A stretch of 64,000 nt of DNA from contig NZ_CP114904.1 of assembly GCF_027497215.1 (NCBI RefSeq), positions 4,548,001 through 4,612,000 of the forward strand, given 5' to 3'. Made by a program: the position numbers and the translations under genes. Position 1 is the first letter of the stretch. Each line of letters opens with the position of its first letter. The DNA is from Micromonospora sp. WMMD812. Lineage in GTDB: Bacteria > Actinomycetota > Actinomycetes > Mycobacteriales > Micromonosporaceae. The notes beneath the pieces are model-generated. The model was not told where the DNA came from. It did not search any database and was given only the letters and a program-made list of their open reading frames with translations. Positions 8,892 to 17,812 of the stretch are shown in pieces.

Positions 8892-9078
8892 CGGCCCGGT
8901 CCTTTCATCTTCCCAACAAACCGGGTCGGACCGTAACGAGAGAAGTACTTCCGAAGTCAACGTGATCATTGTGGTATGCCCGCATTTGCAGGGATACGTG
9001 TAGCCGATCATCCGATCCGCGGTCGGCCGGGCGGCCCCCGTCCGCGCCCGCGCCGGCCCGGTGCCCGAGGATGGGCGG
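8892..9078. promoter_or_regulatory. Divergent intergenic region between the RlpA-like and phosphoribosyltransferase genes
   Basis: This GC-poorer stretch contains TTGACT on the minus strand followed after 18 nt by TTACGG, a possible promoter for the RlpA-like gene. A perfect 10-bp palindrome, GAAGTACTTC, lies inside that spacer. No riboswitch signature was found here. Confidence 0.35.
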
Positions 9079-9630
9079 ATGGCCCCTGAGCTGAGCGAAC
9101 GCCTGGTCCGGCTGTTCCGCTGGATCGACCCCGGCCCCGGCTCCAGCCACCTGGTCAGCGACGTCTCCGGCTGGTGGCGGGATCCAGAGGTGCTCGCCGA
9201 ACTGGGCCCGGCTCTCGTGGCGCCGTTCCGCGCCGCCCGGCCGACCGTGGTGGTCTCCCCGGCGGTCACCGGGCTGCTGGTGGGCCCGCTGGCCGCCACC
9301 GCGCTCGGGGTCGGGTTCGTGCCCGCGCACAAGCCGGGCGACGGTCGACTGCCGGCCGGTCCGCTGACCTGGGCGCAGAGCCCGCCGGACTTCCGCGGTC
9401 GCCGGGTCGACCTGGCCGTCCGGGACCGGCTCCTCGGGCCCGGGGACCGGGTGCTGGTGGTGGACGACTGGGTGGCCACCGGCGCCCAGGTGCGCGCCCT
9501 GTACGACATCTGCGCGACGCGCGGCGCCGAACCGGTCGGCACGGCGGCCGTCGCCGTCGAGTGCCCGCCCGAGTTAGCCGCCGAGCTGCGGGTACGCGGA
9601 CTGGTGGCGGCCACCGACCTGAACGGTTGA
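9079..9630 (+). CDS. Phosphoribosyltransferase family protein
   Basis: 183 aa. The PRPP-binding motif [13 protein letters not shown] (about residues 125-137) is clear, and HKPGDGRLP near residue 85 resembles the flexible-loop region of adenine phosphoribosyltransferase-like enzymes. The substrate base cannot be told. The ATG at 9079 has GAGG about 9 nt upstream; a GTG at 9061 is an alternative. It is transcribed in the same direction as the questin oxidase-like gene, with 33 bp between them. Confidence 0.8.
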   Translation: MAPELSERLVRLFRWIDPGPGSSHLVSDVSGWWRDPEVLAELGPALVAPFRAARPTVVVSPAVTGLLVGPLAATALGVGFVPAHKPGDGRLPAGPLTWAQSPPDFRGRRVDLAVRDRLLGPGDRVLVVDDWVATGAQVRALYDICATRGAEPVGTAAVAVECPPELAAELRVRGLVAATDLNG

Positions 9631-9663
9631 CCTCAACCATGCTTCAGGTCCGAGGATCGGGGC

Positions 9664-10779
9664 ATGAGCGACGGAATCCTCGACGAGGCGTACCAGCGGC
9701 TGCACCGCACCGGCCCCGAGTACGACGGCTGGCTGTCCAACCACGGCCCGATGGCGGTGGAGGCGCTGGTGCGACACGGGCATGACCGTGGCGTGCACCG
9801 CTGGTTGGACGAGTACCTCGCCCGCCTCGACGAGCTGCCGCGCGGCCTGCGCCCGATCGACGACTGGCGGGCCGCGCTCGGCGACCCGAAGCGGGCCGGT
9901 GACTGGCTCGCGCATTTCGACCGGGAACTGCGCGAGCGGCCCTGGCGCGACGTGCTCGGCACCTGGTGGCCGCGGCTGCTGCCCGGCATCGCGGCCGGCG
10001 CCACCCACGGCGTCATCCGGGTCGGGCACGCCGTACGCGCACTCCGCGCCGACGAGACGAGCCCGCAGCGACGTGCCGAACTCGGCCAGGCCCTCGGCTA
10101 CTGGGCGGCGCGCTGGCAACCGGTGCCGGGCGCCGCCCGGCTGATCGCGGCCGCCGCCCTGCGCTCCGACGACGAGCCGGCGCACCGGGCCGCGGTCGGC
10201 GGGGTTCCCGAGCCGGGCTCCGGCGACGGGCCGGGCTCCGGCCACGGGCCGGACGTGGACGCGGCGCTGGGCGGGCTGCCCCGGATCGCCGACCGCTCCG
10301 GCGGCATCCGCGAGCGGCTGAGCCGGCTGCCCGACGTACCGGAATGGACGGTCGCGCTCACCGCCCTGCGGCCGGCACGGACCCCGGCCGAGGCGGAGCG
10401 GGGGCTGACCGCGCTGACGCACCGGGCCGGGCTGGACTACCTGCGCTTCGCGCACGCCGCACCGGTCATGCTGGTACACGCCGTCACCGCGCCGACCGCG
10501 GTGCGCCGTACGCTGCCGGCCCTCGATCCGGCGCTCTGGGCGCCGAGCCTCGCCGCGGCCTGGTCCGCAACGGCGGCCCTGACGGCGGTGTACGCCCCAC
10601 CGGACCCGGCCACGCCGCCAGCCGTGACGGCCGGCACCCCGGCGGAGGTCTTCGCCCGCGCGGCCCGGCACGGCGACGCGCACGTGGTGAAGCTCGCCGA
10701 CGCGGTGCTGGACGTCCACGCGGCGACGGGCGACGAGCGGGTGCTCGACGCCGCCGGCTACAGCGTCCGGTTGATCTGA
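9664..10779 (+). CDS. Questin oxidase family protein (DUF4243)
   Basis: 371 aa. The N-terminal RTGPEYDGWLSNHGPMAVEAL and the following HRWLDEY are typical of the questin oxidase family, whose fungal members perform a Baeyer-Villiger-type ring cleavage of anthraquinones. The mostly helical body contains HGVIRVGHAVRAL near residue 117. A low-complexity GSGDGPGSGHGP insert lies near residue 185. No polyketide cluster is near, so the bacterial substrate is unknown. Its 3' end overlaps the convergent hydrolase gene by 22 bp. Confidence 0.8.
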   Translation: MSDGILDEAYQRLHRTGPEYDGWLSNHGPMAVEALVRHGHDRGVHRWLDEYLARLDELPRGLRPIDDWRAALGDPKRAGDWLAHFDRELRERPWRDVLGTWWPRLLPGIAAGATHGVIRVGHAVRALRADETSPQRRAELGQALGYWAARWQPVPGAARLIAAAALRSDDEPAHRAAVGGVPEPGSGDGPGSGHGPDVDAALGGLPRIADRSGGIRERLSRLPDVPEWTVALTALRPARTPAEAERGLTALTHRAGLDYLRFAHAAPVMLVHAVTAPTAVRRTLPALDPALWAPSLAAAWSATAALTAVYAPPDPATPPAVTAGTPAEVFARAARHGDAHVVKLADAVLDVHAATGDERVLDAAGYSVRLI

Positions 10780-11288
10780 ACGAACGCGTCGACCGCGAGG
10801 CAGACCCGACCCAGCGCATCGGCCGAGCGAACCAGAGGACCGGGCACCATCAACGAGTGGTCGGCGTCCGGGATCTCCAGCATGTGCGAGGTGAGCCGGC
10901 GGGCCTCGGCAGCGTCCCAGGTCGGGTCGGCAAGGCCACCGATCAGCAGGAACGGCGCGGTGGCCCGCTCCAGCGCCGTCATCACCTCCGGCAGGTGCAG
11001 CAGCGGCGTGAGCCAGACCGCCGGCAACCGTCGGTCGACGGCGAGCGGCGCGGCGAGGCTGCCGAGCGACTTACCGACCAGCAGGTCGGTCGGCTCGGTC
11101 AGGGCCGGCGCCACCTGCTCCGCCACCCACGCCGCGCTCCGGTCCTCGTCGAGCCCGGCCGGCACCTGCCAGGAGATCTCGTGCAGGTCGAAGCCCGCGC
11201 GGCGCAGGGTCTCGCCGGTGTACGCGAAGAGCGGGGCCCGCGTGTCGTAGAACTGGCCGGGAATCAGCACCGCCCGCCGCCTCGCCAT
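10758..11288 (-). CDS. Small alpha/beta hydrolase
   Basis: 176 aa from the ATG at 11288, which has GGGAGG 7 nt upstream; the open frame upstream is not protein-like. It has RRAVLIPGQFYDT at the N-terminus, the nucleophile elbow VGKSLGS (Ser near residue 72), LLIGGLADPTWD with the acid, and PDADHSLMVPG with the catalytic histidine near residue 146. It is a compact lid-less hydrolase of unknown substrate. The 3' end overlaps the convergent questin oxidase gene. Confidence 0.78.
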   Translation of the reverse strand: MARRRAVLIPGQFYDTRAPLFAYTGETLRRAGFDLHEISWQVPAGLDEDRSAAWVAEQVAPALTEPTDLLVGKSLGSLAAPLAVDRRLPAVWLTPLLHLPEVMTALERATAPFLLIGGLADPTWDAAEARRLTSHMLEIPDADHSLMVPGPLVRSADALGRVCLAVDAFVQINRTL

Positions 11289-11399
11289 GGTCGCCTCCCG
11301 ATCCCGCCCGACTGCCGCTGTGGCCACCGCCACCGTAACGCCCGCGGAGGGCGGCGTGGGTACGGACGAAAAGCGGCGGCGGGGGCGGTGGCTCTCGCC

Positions 11400-11405
11400 T
11401 AGCCT
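11400..11405 (+). promoter_or_regulatory. -10 hexamer of a probable leaderless transcript (ASCH gene)
   Basis: TAGCCT is separated by 7 nt from the ATG at 11413. Confidence 0.5.
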
Positions 11406-11412
11406 CGGCAGG

Positions 11413-11829
11413 ATGTGGCCACGGATCGGCGGACTGCGCACCCTCGCCCTCGGCACCCGCGGTGAGCTGCGGGCCAACCTCAACGCCCTGGTGCTCGCCG
11501 GGGCGAAGACGGCGACCGCGGGGCTGCTCACCGAGTACGCCGAGGAGGGCGAGGAGCTGGAACGGGTCGGCGAGCGGCTGGTCCTGGTCGACGACGACGA
11601 CCGGCTGACCGGCGTCGTGCTGATCACCGGCGTCGAGGTGGTCCGTTTCGCCGACGTTACCTGGGACTTCGCCCGGTCCGAGGGCGAGGGGGACCGGTCG
11701 ATCGAGGACTGGCGCGCCGGGCACTCCTCCTACTGGGCGCGCGTCGGCACCCCGGTCACCGACGACACGGAGATCGTCTGCCTGCGCTTCCGCCTGCTTC
11801 CCACCGACGACGGCGTGCTCAGCAGCTGA
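11413..11829 (+). CDS. ASCH domain protein
   Basis: 138 aa. It has the ASCH fold pattern: GTRGELRANLNALVLAGAKTATAGLL with the conserved GxKxxT-type stretch, then GERLVLVDDDDR and GVVLITGVEVVRFADVT, ending VCLRFRLL. ASCH domains resemble PUA domains and are predicted RNA-binding or, for the EVE/YqfB relatives, amidohydrolases. The exact role is unknown. It is divergent from the hydrolase gene. Confidence 0.8.
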   Translation: MWPRIGGLRTLALGTRGELRANLNALVLAGAKTATAGLLTEYAEEGEELERVGERLVLVDDDDRLTGVVLITGVEVVRFADVTWDFARSEGEGDRSIEDWRAGHSSYWARVGTPVTDDTEIVCLRFRLLPTDDGVLSS

Positions 11830-11843
11830 GGCGCGGCAACTCC

Positions 11844-12722
11844 TCAGCCGCGCAACTCCGGCAGGAGCCGGGTCGCCACGTCGACCAGCGTCTCCTCGCT
11901 CCCGGCGTACCAGCTGCTGGCCCGCGGCCAGTGAGTGACCACGTCGGTGAAGCCCAGGGCGGCGGCCCGCCGGACCTGGTCGGCGAAGAACTCGGCGCTG
12001 CTCAGTGAGAAGACCGGGGCCGCGTCGAGGGAGAGGTAGCGGTCGAGGGTGGCCGGGTCACGGCCGGCCTCGTCCAGCGTCCGGTCCAGCCGGGACGACA
12101 GCTCGGCGACCCCGGCCCACCAGCTCTCCAGGTCGTCGCCGCCCGTGCCCGTGGTGACCCACCCCTGCCCGAAGCGGGCCACCAGGCGCATCGAGCGTGG
12201 CCCGTTCGCGGCGACCACGAACGGCACCCGTGGGGTCTGCACACAGCCCGGGTTGTTCCGGGCGTCGACCGCGGCGAACCACTCGCCCCGCCAGGTCGTG
12301 CCGTCCTGCCGCAGCACCAGATCGAGCAGCTCGGTGAACTCGGCGAACCGGTCGACCCGCTGGCGCGGGGGCAGCGTCTCGCCGCCGAGCACGGTGGCGT
12401 CGAAGCCGATGCCGCCGGCGCCGATGCCGAGCAGCAGCCGACCGTCGGAGACGTCGTCGACGGCGGTGACCTGCCGGGCGAAGGCCGCCGGGTGCCGGAA
12501 GTTGGGCGAGGCGACCAGGGTGCCGAGGCGGACCCGGGAGGTGACCGTCGCGGCGGCGGTCAGGGTGGTCATCGAGTCGAACCAGGGACCGTCGACCAGG
12601 TCACGCCAGCCGAGGTGGTCGTACGTCCAGGCGTGGTCGAAGTCCCACTCGTCCGCCTGCCGCCAGCGCCGCTGCGACTCGGACCAGCGCTGGTCGGGGA
12701 GGATCACGATGCCAATCCGCAT
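11844..12722 (-). CDS. LLM-class (luciferase-like) flavin-dependent oxidoreductase
   Basis: 292 aa. The N-terminus MRIGIVILPDQRW, YDHLGWRDLVDGPWFDSMTTLTAAA, TSRVRLGTLVASPNFRHPAAFARQ and DGRLLLGIGAG are the bacterial luciferase-like barrel landmarks. In actinobacteria most such proteins use coenzyme F420; the cofactor here is inferred. The start is an ATG 6 nt after a TAGGCT hexamer, so the mRNA may be leaderless. It is divergent from the PadR gene. Confidence 0.88.
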   Translation of the reverse strand: MRIGIVILPDQRWSESQRRWRQADEWDFDHAWTYDHLGWRDLVDGPWFDSMTTLTAAATVTSRVRLGTLVASPNFRHPAAFARQVTAVDDVSDGRLLLGIGAGGIGFDATVLGGETLPPRQRVDRFAEFTELLDLVLRQDGTTWRGEWFAAVDARNNPGCVQTPRVPFVVAANGPRSMRLVARFGQGWVTTGTGGDDLESWWAGVAELSSRLDRTLDEAGRDPATLDRYLSLDAAPVFSLSSAEFFADQVRRAAALGFTDVVTHWPRASSWYAGSEETLVDVATRLLPELRG

Positions 12723-12728
12723 GATCGC

Positions 12729-12734
12729 AGCCTA
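12729..12734 (-). promoter_or_regulatory. -10 hexamer of a probable leaderless transcript (LLM oxidoreductase)
   Basis: On the minus strand TAGGCT is followed by GCGATC and then the ATG at 12722. Confidence 0.5.
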
Positions 12735-12794
12735 GACCTCCCCGCCGACGCCGACTGTTGACCATGTATCGATCACTTATATATCGTCCCCGGC

Positions 12795-13124
12795 GTGGCA
12801 CCGATGCGTGAGCCGACGTTCCTCATCCTCACCGCGCTCGCCGGTGAGCCACGGCACGGCTACGGCATCATCCAGGAGGTCACCGCGCTCTCCGAGGCAC
12901 GCGTCAGTCTGCTTCCCGGGACGCTCTACACGGCGCTGGACCGGCTGACCGCGCAGGGCCTCGTCGCGCACGACCGGGACGAGAACGTCGAGGGGCGGCT
13001 GCGCCGCTACTACCGGCTCACCTCCGACGGGTTGGCGGCCCTCCAGGCCGAGACCGCCCGGCTCCGCCAGCTCACCGCCGCCGCCGAGGCCCGACTACGC
13101 GCCCTCCGGCCTCGCACCGCCTGA
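12795..13124 (+). CDS. PadR family transcriptional regulator
   Basis: 109 aa. The winged helix has PTFLILTALAGEPRHGYGIIQEV, LLPGTLYTALDRLTAQGLV and RLRRYYRLTSDGL, all canonical PadR positions. GTG at 12795 is used; an in-frame ATG at 12804 is possible. The AT-rich TATCGATCACTTATATATCG just upstream stands out in this GC-rich DNA and probably holds the promoter and a self-operator. The membrane protein gene 28 bp downstream is the likely target partner. Confidence 0.88.
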   Translation: MAPMREPTFLILTALAGEPRHGYGIIQEVTALSEARVSLLPGTLYTALDRLTAQGLVAHDRDENVEGRLRRYYRLTSDGLAALQAETARLRQLTAAAEARLRALRPRTA

Positions 13125-13152
13125 CCCGCGCCACCCAGACGAAGGGACGGCC

Positions 13153-14244
13153 ATGCCCTCGACCGGCGACCCGCTCGCCCGCCGCTACCGGCGGCTGCTG
13201 CTCGGCTATCCCCCCGAGTGGCGCCGGGCGCGGGGCGACGAGATGGTCGCCGTGCTGCTGGAGGCGGCGCCACCGGGTCGCACCCGGCCGGCCCCGCGCG
13301 AGGCGGTCGACCTGATCCGGCACGGCCTGCGCAGCCGACTCGGCCGGCCGGCCAGCTACACCGTCGTCGCCTGGGCCGTGCTCACGGCCCTCATCTGCGG
13401 CCTGTTCACCGCGGCGCTCGCCAGCTGGGCCGCCTGGCAGACCGCCCGGCCGCTGCCCGACCCGGGCGCGTCGACCGCGCTGTTCGCCGAGGTCCTGCCC
13501 GGCTACGGGTTCACCGACGTCGAGCCCGCCGCCGCGCTCTTCACCTTCTACAGCCAGCCGCTGCGCCCGGCCAATGCCAAGGAACTGCTGCTCGGCGACG
13601 GCGGCGAGTACCAGCAGTCCGGCGTAGCCGGCGCACTGACCGCACCGGCCGGGGCTCCGCCGCAGGAGACGCTCGCGCTCGCGCAGCGCCGCCTCACCGA
13701 GACCGGCTGGCGGGTGTACCCGCCTCACGTCACCAACGCGGTCGACTGCGCCGACCCGCGCTGCGACCCGAGCACGCTGCCCACCGACACCACCCTTCTG
13801 GCGAGCCGCGGCGACACCATCCTCACCCTGTGGCTGCCGAGCAACCAGGCGACGGGGTCGGTGGGCCTGCTCCGGGCCACCCCACCCGCCGTGCTGCCGG
13901 CGGCTGTCGCCGCCGGTCTGCTCGGCGCCGCAGCGGGGTGGCTGGTGTTCGGCTGGGCGAGCCGCCGGACCGAGCGACCGCACCCGGCCGCGCGCCCGGT
14001 CACCGTGCTCCACGGCATCACCCTGGTGCTCTGGTGGGCACCGGTGGTGCTGGCCACGCCGCAGCTGATCGAGCACCAGCTCGGCGAACCACACCCCTCG
14101 TGGCACCCGATGTGGGAGTGGCTCGGCCAGCCCGCGCTCTCGCTCTTCTTCGTGGTCGGCGCGGGCTGCGCGCTCGCCGGGCTGGCCCTCGCCGGCCTGC
14201 CCCGGCGCGATCCCGGCCCGCAGCACACCACGGCCCTCGGCTGA
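13153..14244 (+). CDS. Membrane protein of a PadR-linked pair
   Basis: 363 aa. The first ~60 residues (RRYRRLLLGYPPEWRRARGD, EAVDLIRHGLRSRLG) are the cytoplasmic segment commonly seen in actinobacterial proteins encoded next to PadR regulators. A membrane segment lies at about 73-97, then a ~150-residue likely extracytoplasmic part with a CADPRCDP pair of cysteines, then three or four C-terminal membrane segments. The function is unknown. The close spacing to padR suggests one operon. Confidence 0.75.
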   Translation: MPSTGDPLARRYRRLLLGYPPEWRRARGDEMVAVLLEAAPPGRTRPAPREAVDLIRHGLRSRLGRPASYTVVAWAVLTALICGLFTAALASWAAWQTARPLPDPGASTALFAEVLPGYGFTDVEPAAALFTFYSQPLRPANAKELLLGDGGEYQQSGVAGALTAPAGAPPQETLALAQRRLTETGWRVYPPHVTNAVDCADPRCDPSTLPTDTTLLASRGDTILTLWLPSNQATGSVGLLRATPPAVLPAAVAAGLLGAAAGWLVFGWASRRTERPHPAARPVTVLHGITLVLWWAPVVLATPQLIEHQLGEPHPSWHPMWEWLGQPALSLFFVVGAGCALAGLALAGLPRRDPGPQHTTALG

Positions 14245-14269
14245 TCGGCGCTCGTCGGACGCCCGTTGC

Positions 14270-14275
14270 TACCGT
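14270..14275 (+). promoter_or_regulatory. -10 hexamer of a probable leaderless transcript (GNAT gene)
   Basis: TACCGT is followed by 6 nt and the ATG at 14282; no Shine-Dalgarno sequence is present. Confidence 0.5.
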
Positions 14276-14281
14276 GGCCCG

Positions 14282-14770
14282 ATGCCGGAAATCCAGCGGC
14301 TCGACGTCCACCACGCCCCGGCGCTGCTCCGCTTCGAGCGGGAGAACCGGGCGTTCTTCGCGCGGTCGGTGCCGGACCGCGGCGACGACTACTTCACCGG
14401 GTTCGCCGCCCGCCACGCGGACCTGCTGGCGGAGCAGGCCGCCGGCCTGATCCACTTCCACGTCCTGCTGGACGACGACGGGACCGTGTTGGGCCGGTTC
14501 AACCTGGTCGACGTCGCCGACGGCGGCGCCGAGCTGGGCTTCCGGGTGGCCGAGCGGGCGGCCCGGCGGGGCGTCGCCACCGACGGCGTCCGCCGGGTGT
14601 GCGCACTGGCCCGCGACGAGTACGGGCTGCGCCGACTGGTCGCGTCGGCCGCGCTGGACAACGCCGGCTCGCTCGGGGTGCTCCGGCGCACCGGTTTCAC
14701 ACCGGTCGGCGACGTCGTGCTGAACGGCCGCCCCGGGCTGCGCCACGTCCTGGATCTGCTGGCGCCCTAG
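14282..14770 (+). CDS. GNAT family N-acetyltransferase (RimJ/RimL-like)
   Basis: 162 aa. It has VLGRFNLVDVADGGAELGFRV, the acetyl-CoA loop AARRGVATDGVR (R/Q-x-x-G-x-A type, near residue 101) and SAALDNAGSLGVLRRTGF, all typical of the RimJ/RimL branch. The substrate is unknown. The stop overlaps the end of the next, oppositely oriented gene by 4 bp. Confidence 0.85.
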   Translation: MPEIQRLDVHHAPALLRFERENRAFFARSVPDRGDDYFTGFAARHADLLAEQAAGLIHFHVLLDDDGTVLGRFNLVDVADGGAELGFRVAERAARRGVATDGVRRVCALARDEYGLRRLVASAALDNAGSLGVLRRTGFTPVGDVVLNGRPGLRHVLDLLAP

Positions 14771-15024
14771 CCGCGGCCGGCACCGGTCGACTGGCGGGAC
14801 CGCCGCCGTCGGGCCACTGCCCAGACGAGGAGCGCCGCGGCGATGATGCCCGGTCCGCAGTGGACGGCGAGCACGCCCGCCAGACTCGGCCCGCCCCAGT
14901 CATCGCGGTACGTCGCCGGGTCGCTCATGTCGATCACGAAGGGCTCGGCCACCGCACGGACCACCAGGTACACGGCCAGGACGACGCCGAGCCCAACGAT
15001 GAACTTCCTCATGGGGCCGAGCAT
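14767..15024 (-). CDS. Small two-pass membrane protein
   Basis: 85 aa (81 if the internal MRKF start at 15012 is used). Membrane segments lie at about 8-25 and 50-70, and the tail ARRRRSRQSTGAGRG is basic. AGG lies about 9 nt before the ATG at 15024. I do not recognise a family. It sits 25 bp from the end of the next gene upstream on the same strand. Confidence 0.55.
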   Translation of the reverse strand: MLGPMRKFIVGLGVVLAVYLVVRAVAEPFVIDMSDPATYRDDWGGPSLAGVLAVHCGPGIIAAALLVWAVARRRRSRQSTGAGRG

Positions 15025-15048
15025 AGGGACGCCTGTCGATCCCGGGAA

Positions 15049-16074
15049 TCAGCCGGGTTGGTCGGTCCAGGCGGTGTCGAGGATCGACAGGTACGCGCTG
15101 ATCCGCATCGGCGCGAGCGACAACCGCTCGTGGGCGAGCAGCTCGCCCGTTCTCGGGTCGAAGATCAGTAGGGACTGCGCGTCGTGCGCACGGTCGTCGA
15201 AGGTGATCGCGACGCCCTTCCGGCCGGCCCGGTCGGTCACCTCGCCCCGCCAGACGAACCCGGGCACGTCCGCGAGGACGCGCAGGATCTCCGCGCGGGT
15301 TCGGCGTGGCACGACGTACCGCCCGAAGACCGTGCTGACCTCCTTGCTCACCACGCCCGCGCCGTACTCGACCTTGAGCAGTTCACCCACCTGCGCCCGG
15401 GTCGACGGCAACGGCTCGATGTCCATCGGTGGCAGCGGCACCCGGGCGGGGGCCGGCGTACCCGTGTTCCTCAGACTGCGCTGCCAGTAGTCCCGGGACG
15501 CCTGGTCCGGGTACTGCGGCTCGAGCTGCACGGTGACCTCTTCACCGGACTTCCCGTCGGGGGTCTGCCAGACCCTGGTCTCGTCGGCGAAGGCCATGTG
15601 GTGTCGGCCGTCCTCCGACGTCATCACCGGATCGCCCCACACCCTCGTGCGGTGGTACATGTAGCGCCCGCGTCGCTGGTCGTGCTCCGCGTCGGCGATC
15701 CGGCCGGCCAACGCGCGCAACTGCGCTCCGGCCGGCGCGTCCGAGTCGAACTGGTACGCGACCGGCACGAGCACCACCCCCGACTCGCCGCCCGGCGGAA
15801 CGGCGGTCGGCGGGGCGTCGGGGGTCGACGGGTCGAGCCCGCGAACGACCGCCGAGGCACCGGCCGCGACGGCCAACGCGCCGGCCGCCAGGACCAGTCG
15901 GCGGCTCGGGCGGCGGTGGCGACGACCGGCGACCGGATGGGCGGTGGCGGGATCGGGGGTGGCCTCGGCGCGGTCGATCAGCTCCCGCGCGGACAGTCGG
16001 GGCGGTGCGACGACCGTGCCCCGGGCCGGGTCGGTCGGACCGAGAAGCGTACGGGTTCGCTGTTCTCCGAACAT
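15049..16074 (-). CDS. CU044_5270-type membrane-anchored partner of an ECF sigma factor
   Basis: 341 aa from the ATG whose first base is the last base of the sigma stop codon (TGATG), with AAAGG 7 nt upstream. A cytoplasmic N-terminal region of ~55 residues is followed by one membrane segment (about 57-77, LVLAAGALAVAAGASAVV) and a large extracytoplasmic domain. The layout matches the CU044_5270 family found next to ECF sigma factors, where an anti-sigma-like role is assumed. No zinc-type anti-sigma motif is visible. Confidence 0.75.
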   Translation of the reverse strand: MFGEQRTRTLLGPTDPARGTVVAPPRLSARELIDRAEATPDPATAHPVAGRRHRRPSRRLVLAAGALAVAAGASAVVRGLDPSTPDAPPTAVPPGGESGVVLVPVAYQFDSDAPAGAQLRALAGRIADAEHDQRRGRYMYHRTRVWGDPVMTSEDGRHHMAFADETRVWQTPDGKSGEEVTVQLEPQYPDQASRDYWQRSLRNTGTPAPARVPLPPMDIEPLPSTRAQVGELLKVEYGAGVVSKEVSTVFGRYVVPRRTRAEILRVLADVPGFVWRGEVTDRAGRKGVAITFDDRAHDAQSLLIFDPRTGELLAHERLSLAPMRISAYLSILDTAWTDQPG

Positions 16075-16628
16075 CACACAACCTTTCGAGGGCTCGCCAG
16101 CACCGGGTGCTGCTTCAGTGGTGCAGTCCGGCCGGACATCGCTGTGGTGAGGCGCCTGCGGGCACGGTGCAGCCGCACCGCAGCGGTGGCGCGGGAGCAC
16201 CCCAGGACCCCAGCCGCTTCGGAGACCGTCAGCTCCTCCCAGCCGACCAGCCGGAGGATCTCCTGGTCGAGATCGGTGAGGGTGGCCAGCGCCGCCTGGA
16301 GGTCGGCGACGCCGACGGTGGCGTCAGGACCGGGCGAACCCGCCTCCCGCAGAAATTCCGCGTCGGCGATCGGCCGGACGTCCGGCGCGCTCCGCTCAGC
16401 CCGCCACTGGTTCGCCAGCAGGCGCCGGGCCACCCCGTACAGCCAGGGCAGGCTGCGGTCCGGCACGTCCCGGCGACGCCGCCAGGCGATGACGAACACC
16501 TCCTGGGCGAGTTCGGCCGCCGCGTCCGCGTCGGCGAGCCGCCGCTGGCCGTACTTCACGATGTGCGCGTACTCCGCGGCGTAGAGGCTGGTGAACCAGC
16601 CCTCGTCGCGGACTCCCGGTGGCCCCAT
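16074..16628 (-). CDS. ECF-type RNA polymerase sigma factor (sigma-70 family)
   Basis: 184 aa. Region 2 spans about 10-80 (AAELAQEVFVIAWRR, then LPWLYGVARRLLANQ), and region 4 spans about 112-165 (ALATLTDLDQEILRLVGWEELTVSEAA, then RATAAVRLHRARRRL). It overlaps by 1 bp and is probably co-translated with the membrane partner downstream. The -35/-10 recognised is not deducible from this window. Confidence 0.92.
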   Translation of the reverse strand: MGPPGVRDEGWFTSLYAAEYAHIVKYGQRRLADADAAAELAQEVFVIAWRRRRDVPDRSLPWLYGVARRLLANQWRAERSAPDVRPIADAEFLREAGSPGPDATVGVADLQAALATLTDLDQEILRLVGWEELTVSEAAGVLGCSRATAAVRLHRARRRLTTAMSGRTAPLKQHPVLASPRKVV

Positions 16629-16869
16629 TCACACTCCCGACTGTCGGAGACTCCACCCTGGTCTGTGTCACCGCGGCCCGGATGATTACCGACGATGCCG
16701 TCCGGTCCGCTGGACGAGCAGGAACGACACCGGGTACGCCGCGGCTTGATCCGGTTGGCCCGTCGCCCCGCGCGGGCGAGACCGCCATTGAGCAAACGCG
16801 CCCGAGGGGTCAGCACGCCGCCCTAGGCTCGGACCGTGGACCGGAGGTGAGAAGCAGGAGGTCACGGCG

Positions 16870-17304
16870 GTGGGCACCGAGCAGCAAAACCTGGAACTGA
16901 TGCAGACCCTCGACGACGCGTGGAACGCCCGTGACATCGACACGTTCAACAGCCGACACCATGAGGACGTCGTCGTGCGGTGGCCCGGTAGACCGGACAC
17001 GCATGGTCAGCACGACCATGAGGCCGAGGCGAAGGACTTCTTCACGGCGTTTCCGGATCAGCGCCTGGACAACCGGCCGTACAAGGTCCTGTTCGCCTCG
17101 GGTGACTGGACATGCTCGATCGCACGCTTCACCGGCACCATGACCGGCCCGATGACCGGCCCGGACGGTAGCAAGATCCCGCCCACCGGCAAGTCGTTCG
17201 ACGTCGACTTCTGCACGGTGGCCCGATGGGTCGACGGGAAGATCGCCGAAGAGAACCTCTTCTACGACCTCACCACGTTCATGAAGCAGCTCGGCCTGGC
17301 CTGA
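16870..17304 (+). CDS. SnoaL-like/ester cyclase family protein (NTF2-like fold)
   Basis: 144 aa. AGGAGG is placed 9 nt before the GTG. LMQTLDDAWNARDIDTF, HHEDVVVRW and FFTAFPDQRLDN follow the SnoaL-like polyketide cyclase pattern, and GKIAEENLFYDLTTFMKQLG closes the fold. Most stand-alone members have no known substrate. The 3' end overlaps the convergent NTF2-like gene by 26 bp; the two share a fold but not close sequence. Confidence 0.8.
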   Translation: MGTEQQNLELMQTLDDAWNARDIDTFNSRHHEDVVVRWPGRPDTHGQHDHEAEAKDFFTAFPDQRLDNRPYKVLFASGDWTCSIARFTGTMTGPMTGPDGSKIPPTGKSFDVDFCTVARWVDGKIAEENLFYDLTTFMKQLGLA

Positions 17305-17680
17305 CCCGCTGCACAAAGGCGGCCCGCCACTCCGGCGACGGATCCGATCCCAGACTCGTCCAGTACTCCCGCCCCTCCACGACCTTCCCGCCGCGCACGG
17401 TCCAGAACGACGCCACCCGGAAGATCTCCCCCATCGTCTCGTGCGGGACCTCCACCTCGGAGGCCACGACCTCGCCGTCCGCGACGATCCGCAGCACGTT
17501 GATCGCCCACCCCTCCGGATACTCGGCGTTGACGGCCACGTAGTTCTCCCGGCCCACGATTCGTTCGCCGCTGACCGGCCAATCCACCACCACGTCATCG
17601 GCCAGCAACTCGCCGAGCCCAACCCAGTCGCGAGCCTGCACGCGATCCCACAACTCCTGAGCGACCCTCTTGGGTTCCAT
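17279..17680 (-). CDS. Nuclear transport factor 2 family protein
   Basis: 133 aa from the ATG MEPKRVAQELWDRVQARDW. ELLADDVVVDWPVSGERIVGRENYVAVN, IVADGEVVASEVEVPH and VASFWTVRGGKVVEGREYW are the standard SnoaL/NTF2-like (DUF4440-type) stretches. The function is unknown. It is convergent with and overlapping the ester-cyclase-like gene. Confidence 0.75.
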   Translation of the reverse strand: MEPKRVAQELWDRVQARDWVGLGELLADDVVVDWPVSGERIVGRENYVAVNAEYPEGWAINVLRIVADGEVVASEVEVPHETMGEIFRVASFWTVRGGKVVEGREYWTSLGSDPSPEWRAAFVQRVRPGRAAS

Positions 17681-17812
17681 CCGCGCATCGTGACAGGGCC
17701 CACCGACAACGATCCGTGCCGCACGACCCGCGGCCGGTCGGCCAGCGCCGGTCCACGTCCGCACGCCTGCTACGTTCCTGCGGCAACGTCGGCCGGCAGC
17801 TGTGGAGCTGAG

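Noticed and set aside
8892..9078. A c-di-AMP riboswitch before the RlpA-like gene
   Set aside because: The class often precedes wall hydrolases, so it was looked for, but no core block is present.
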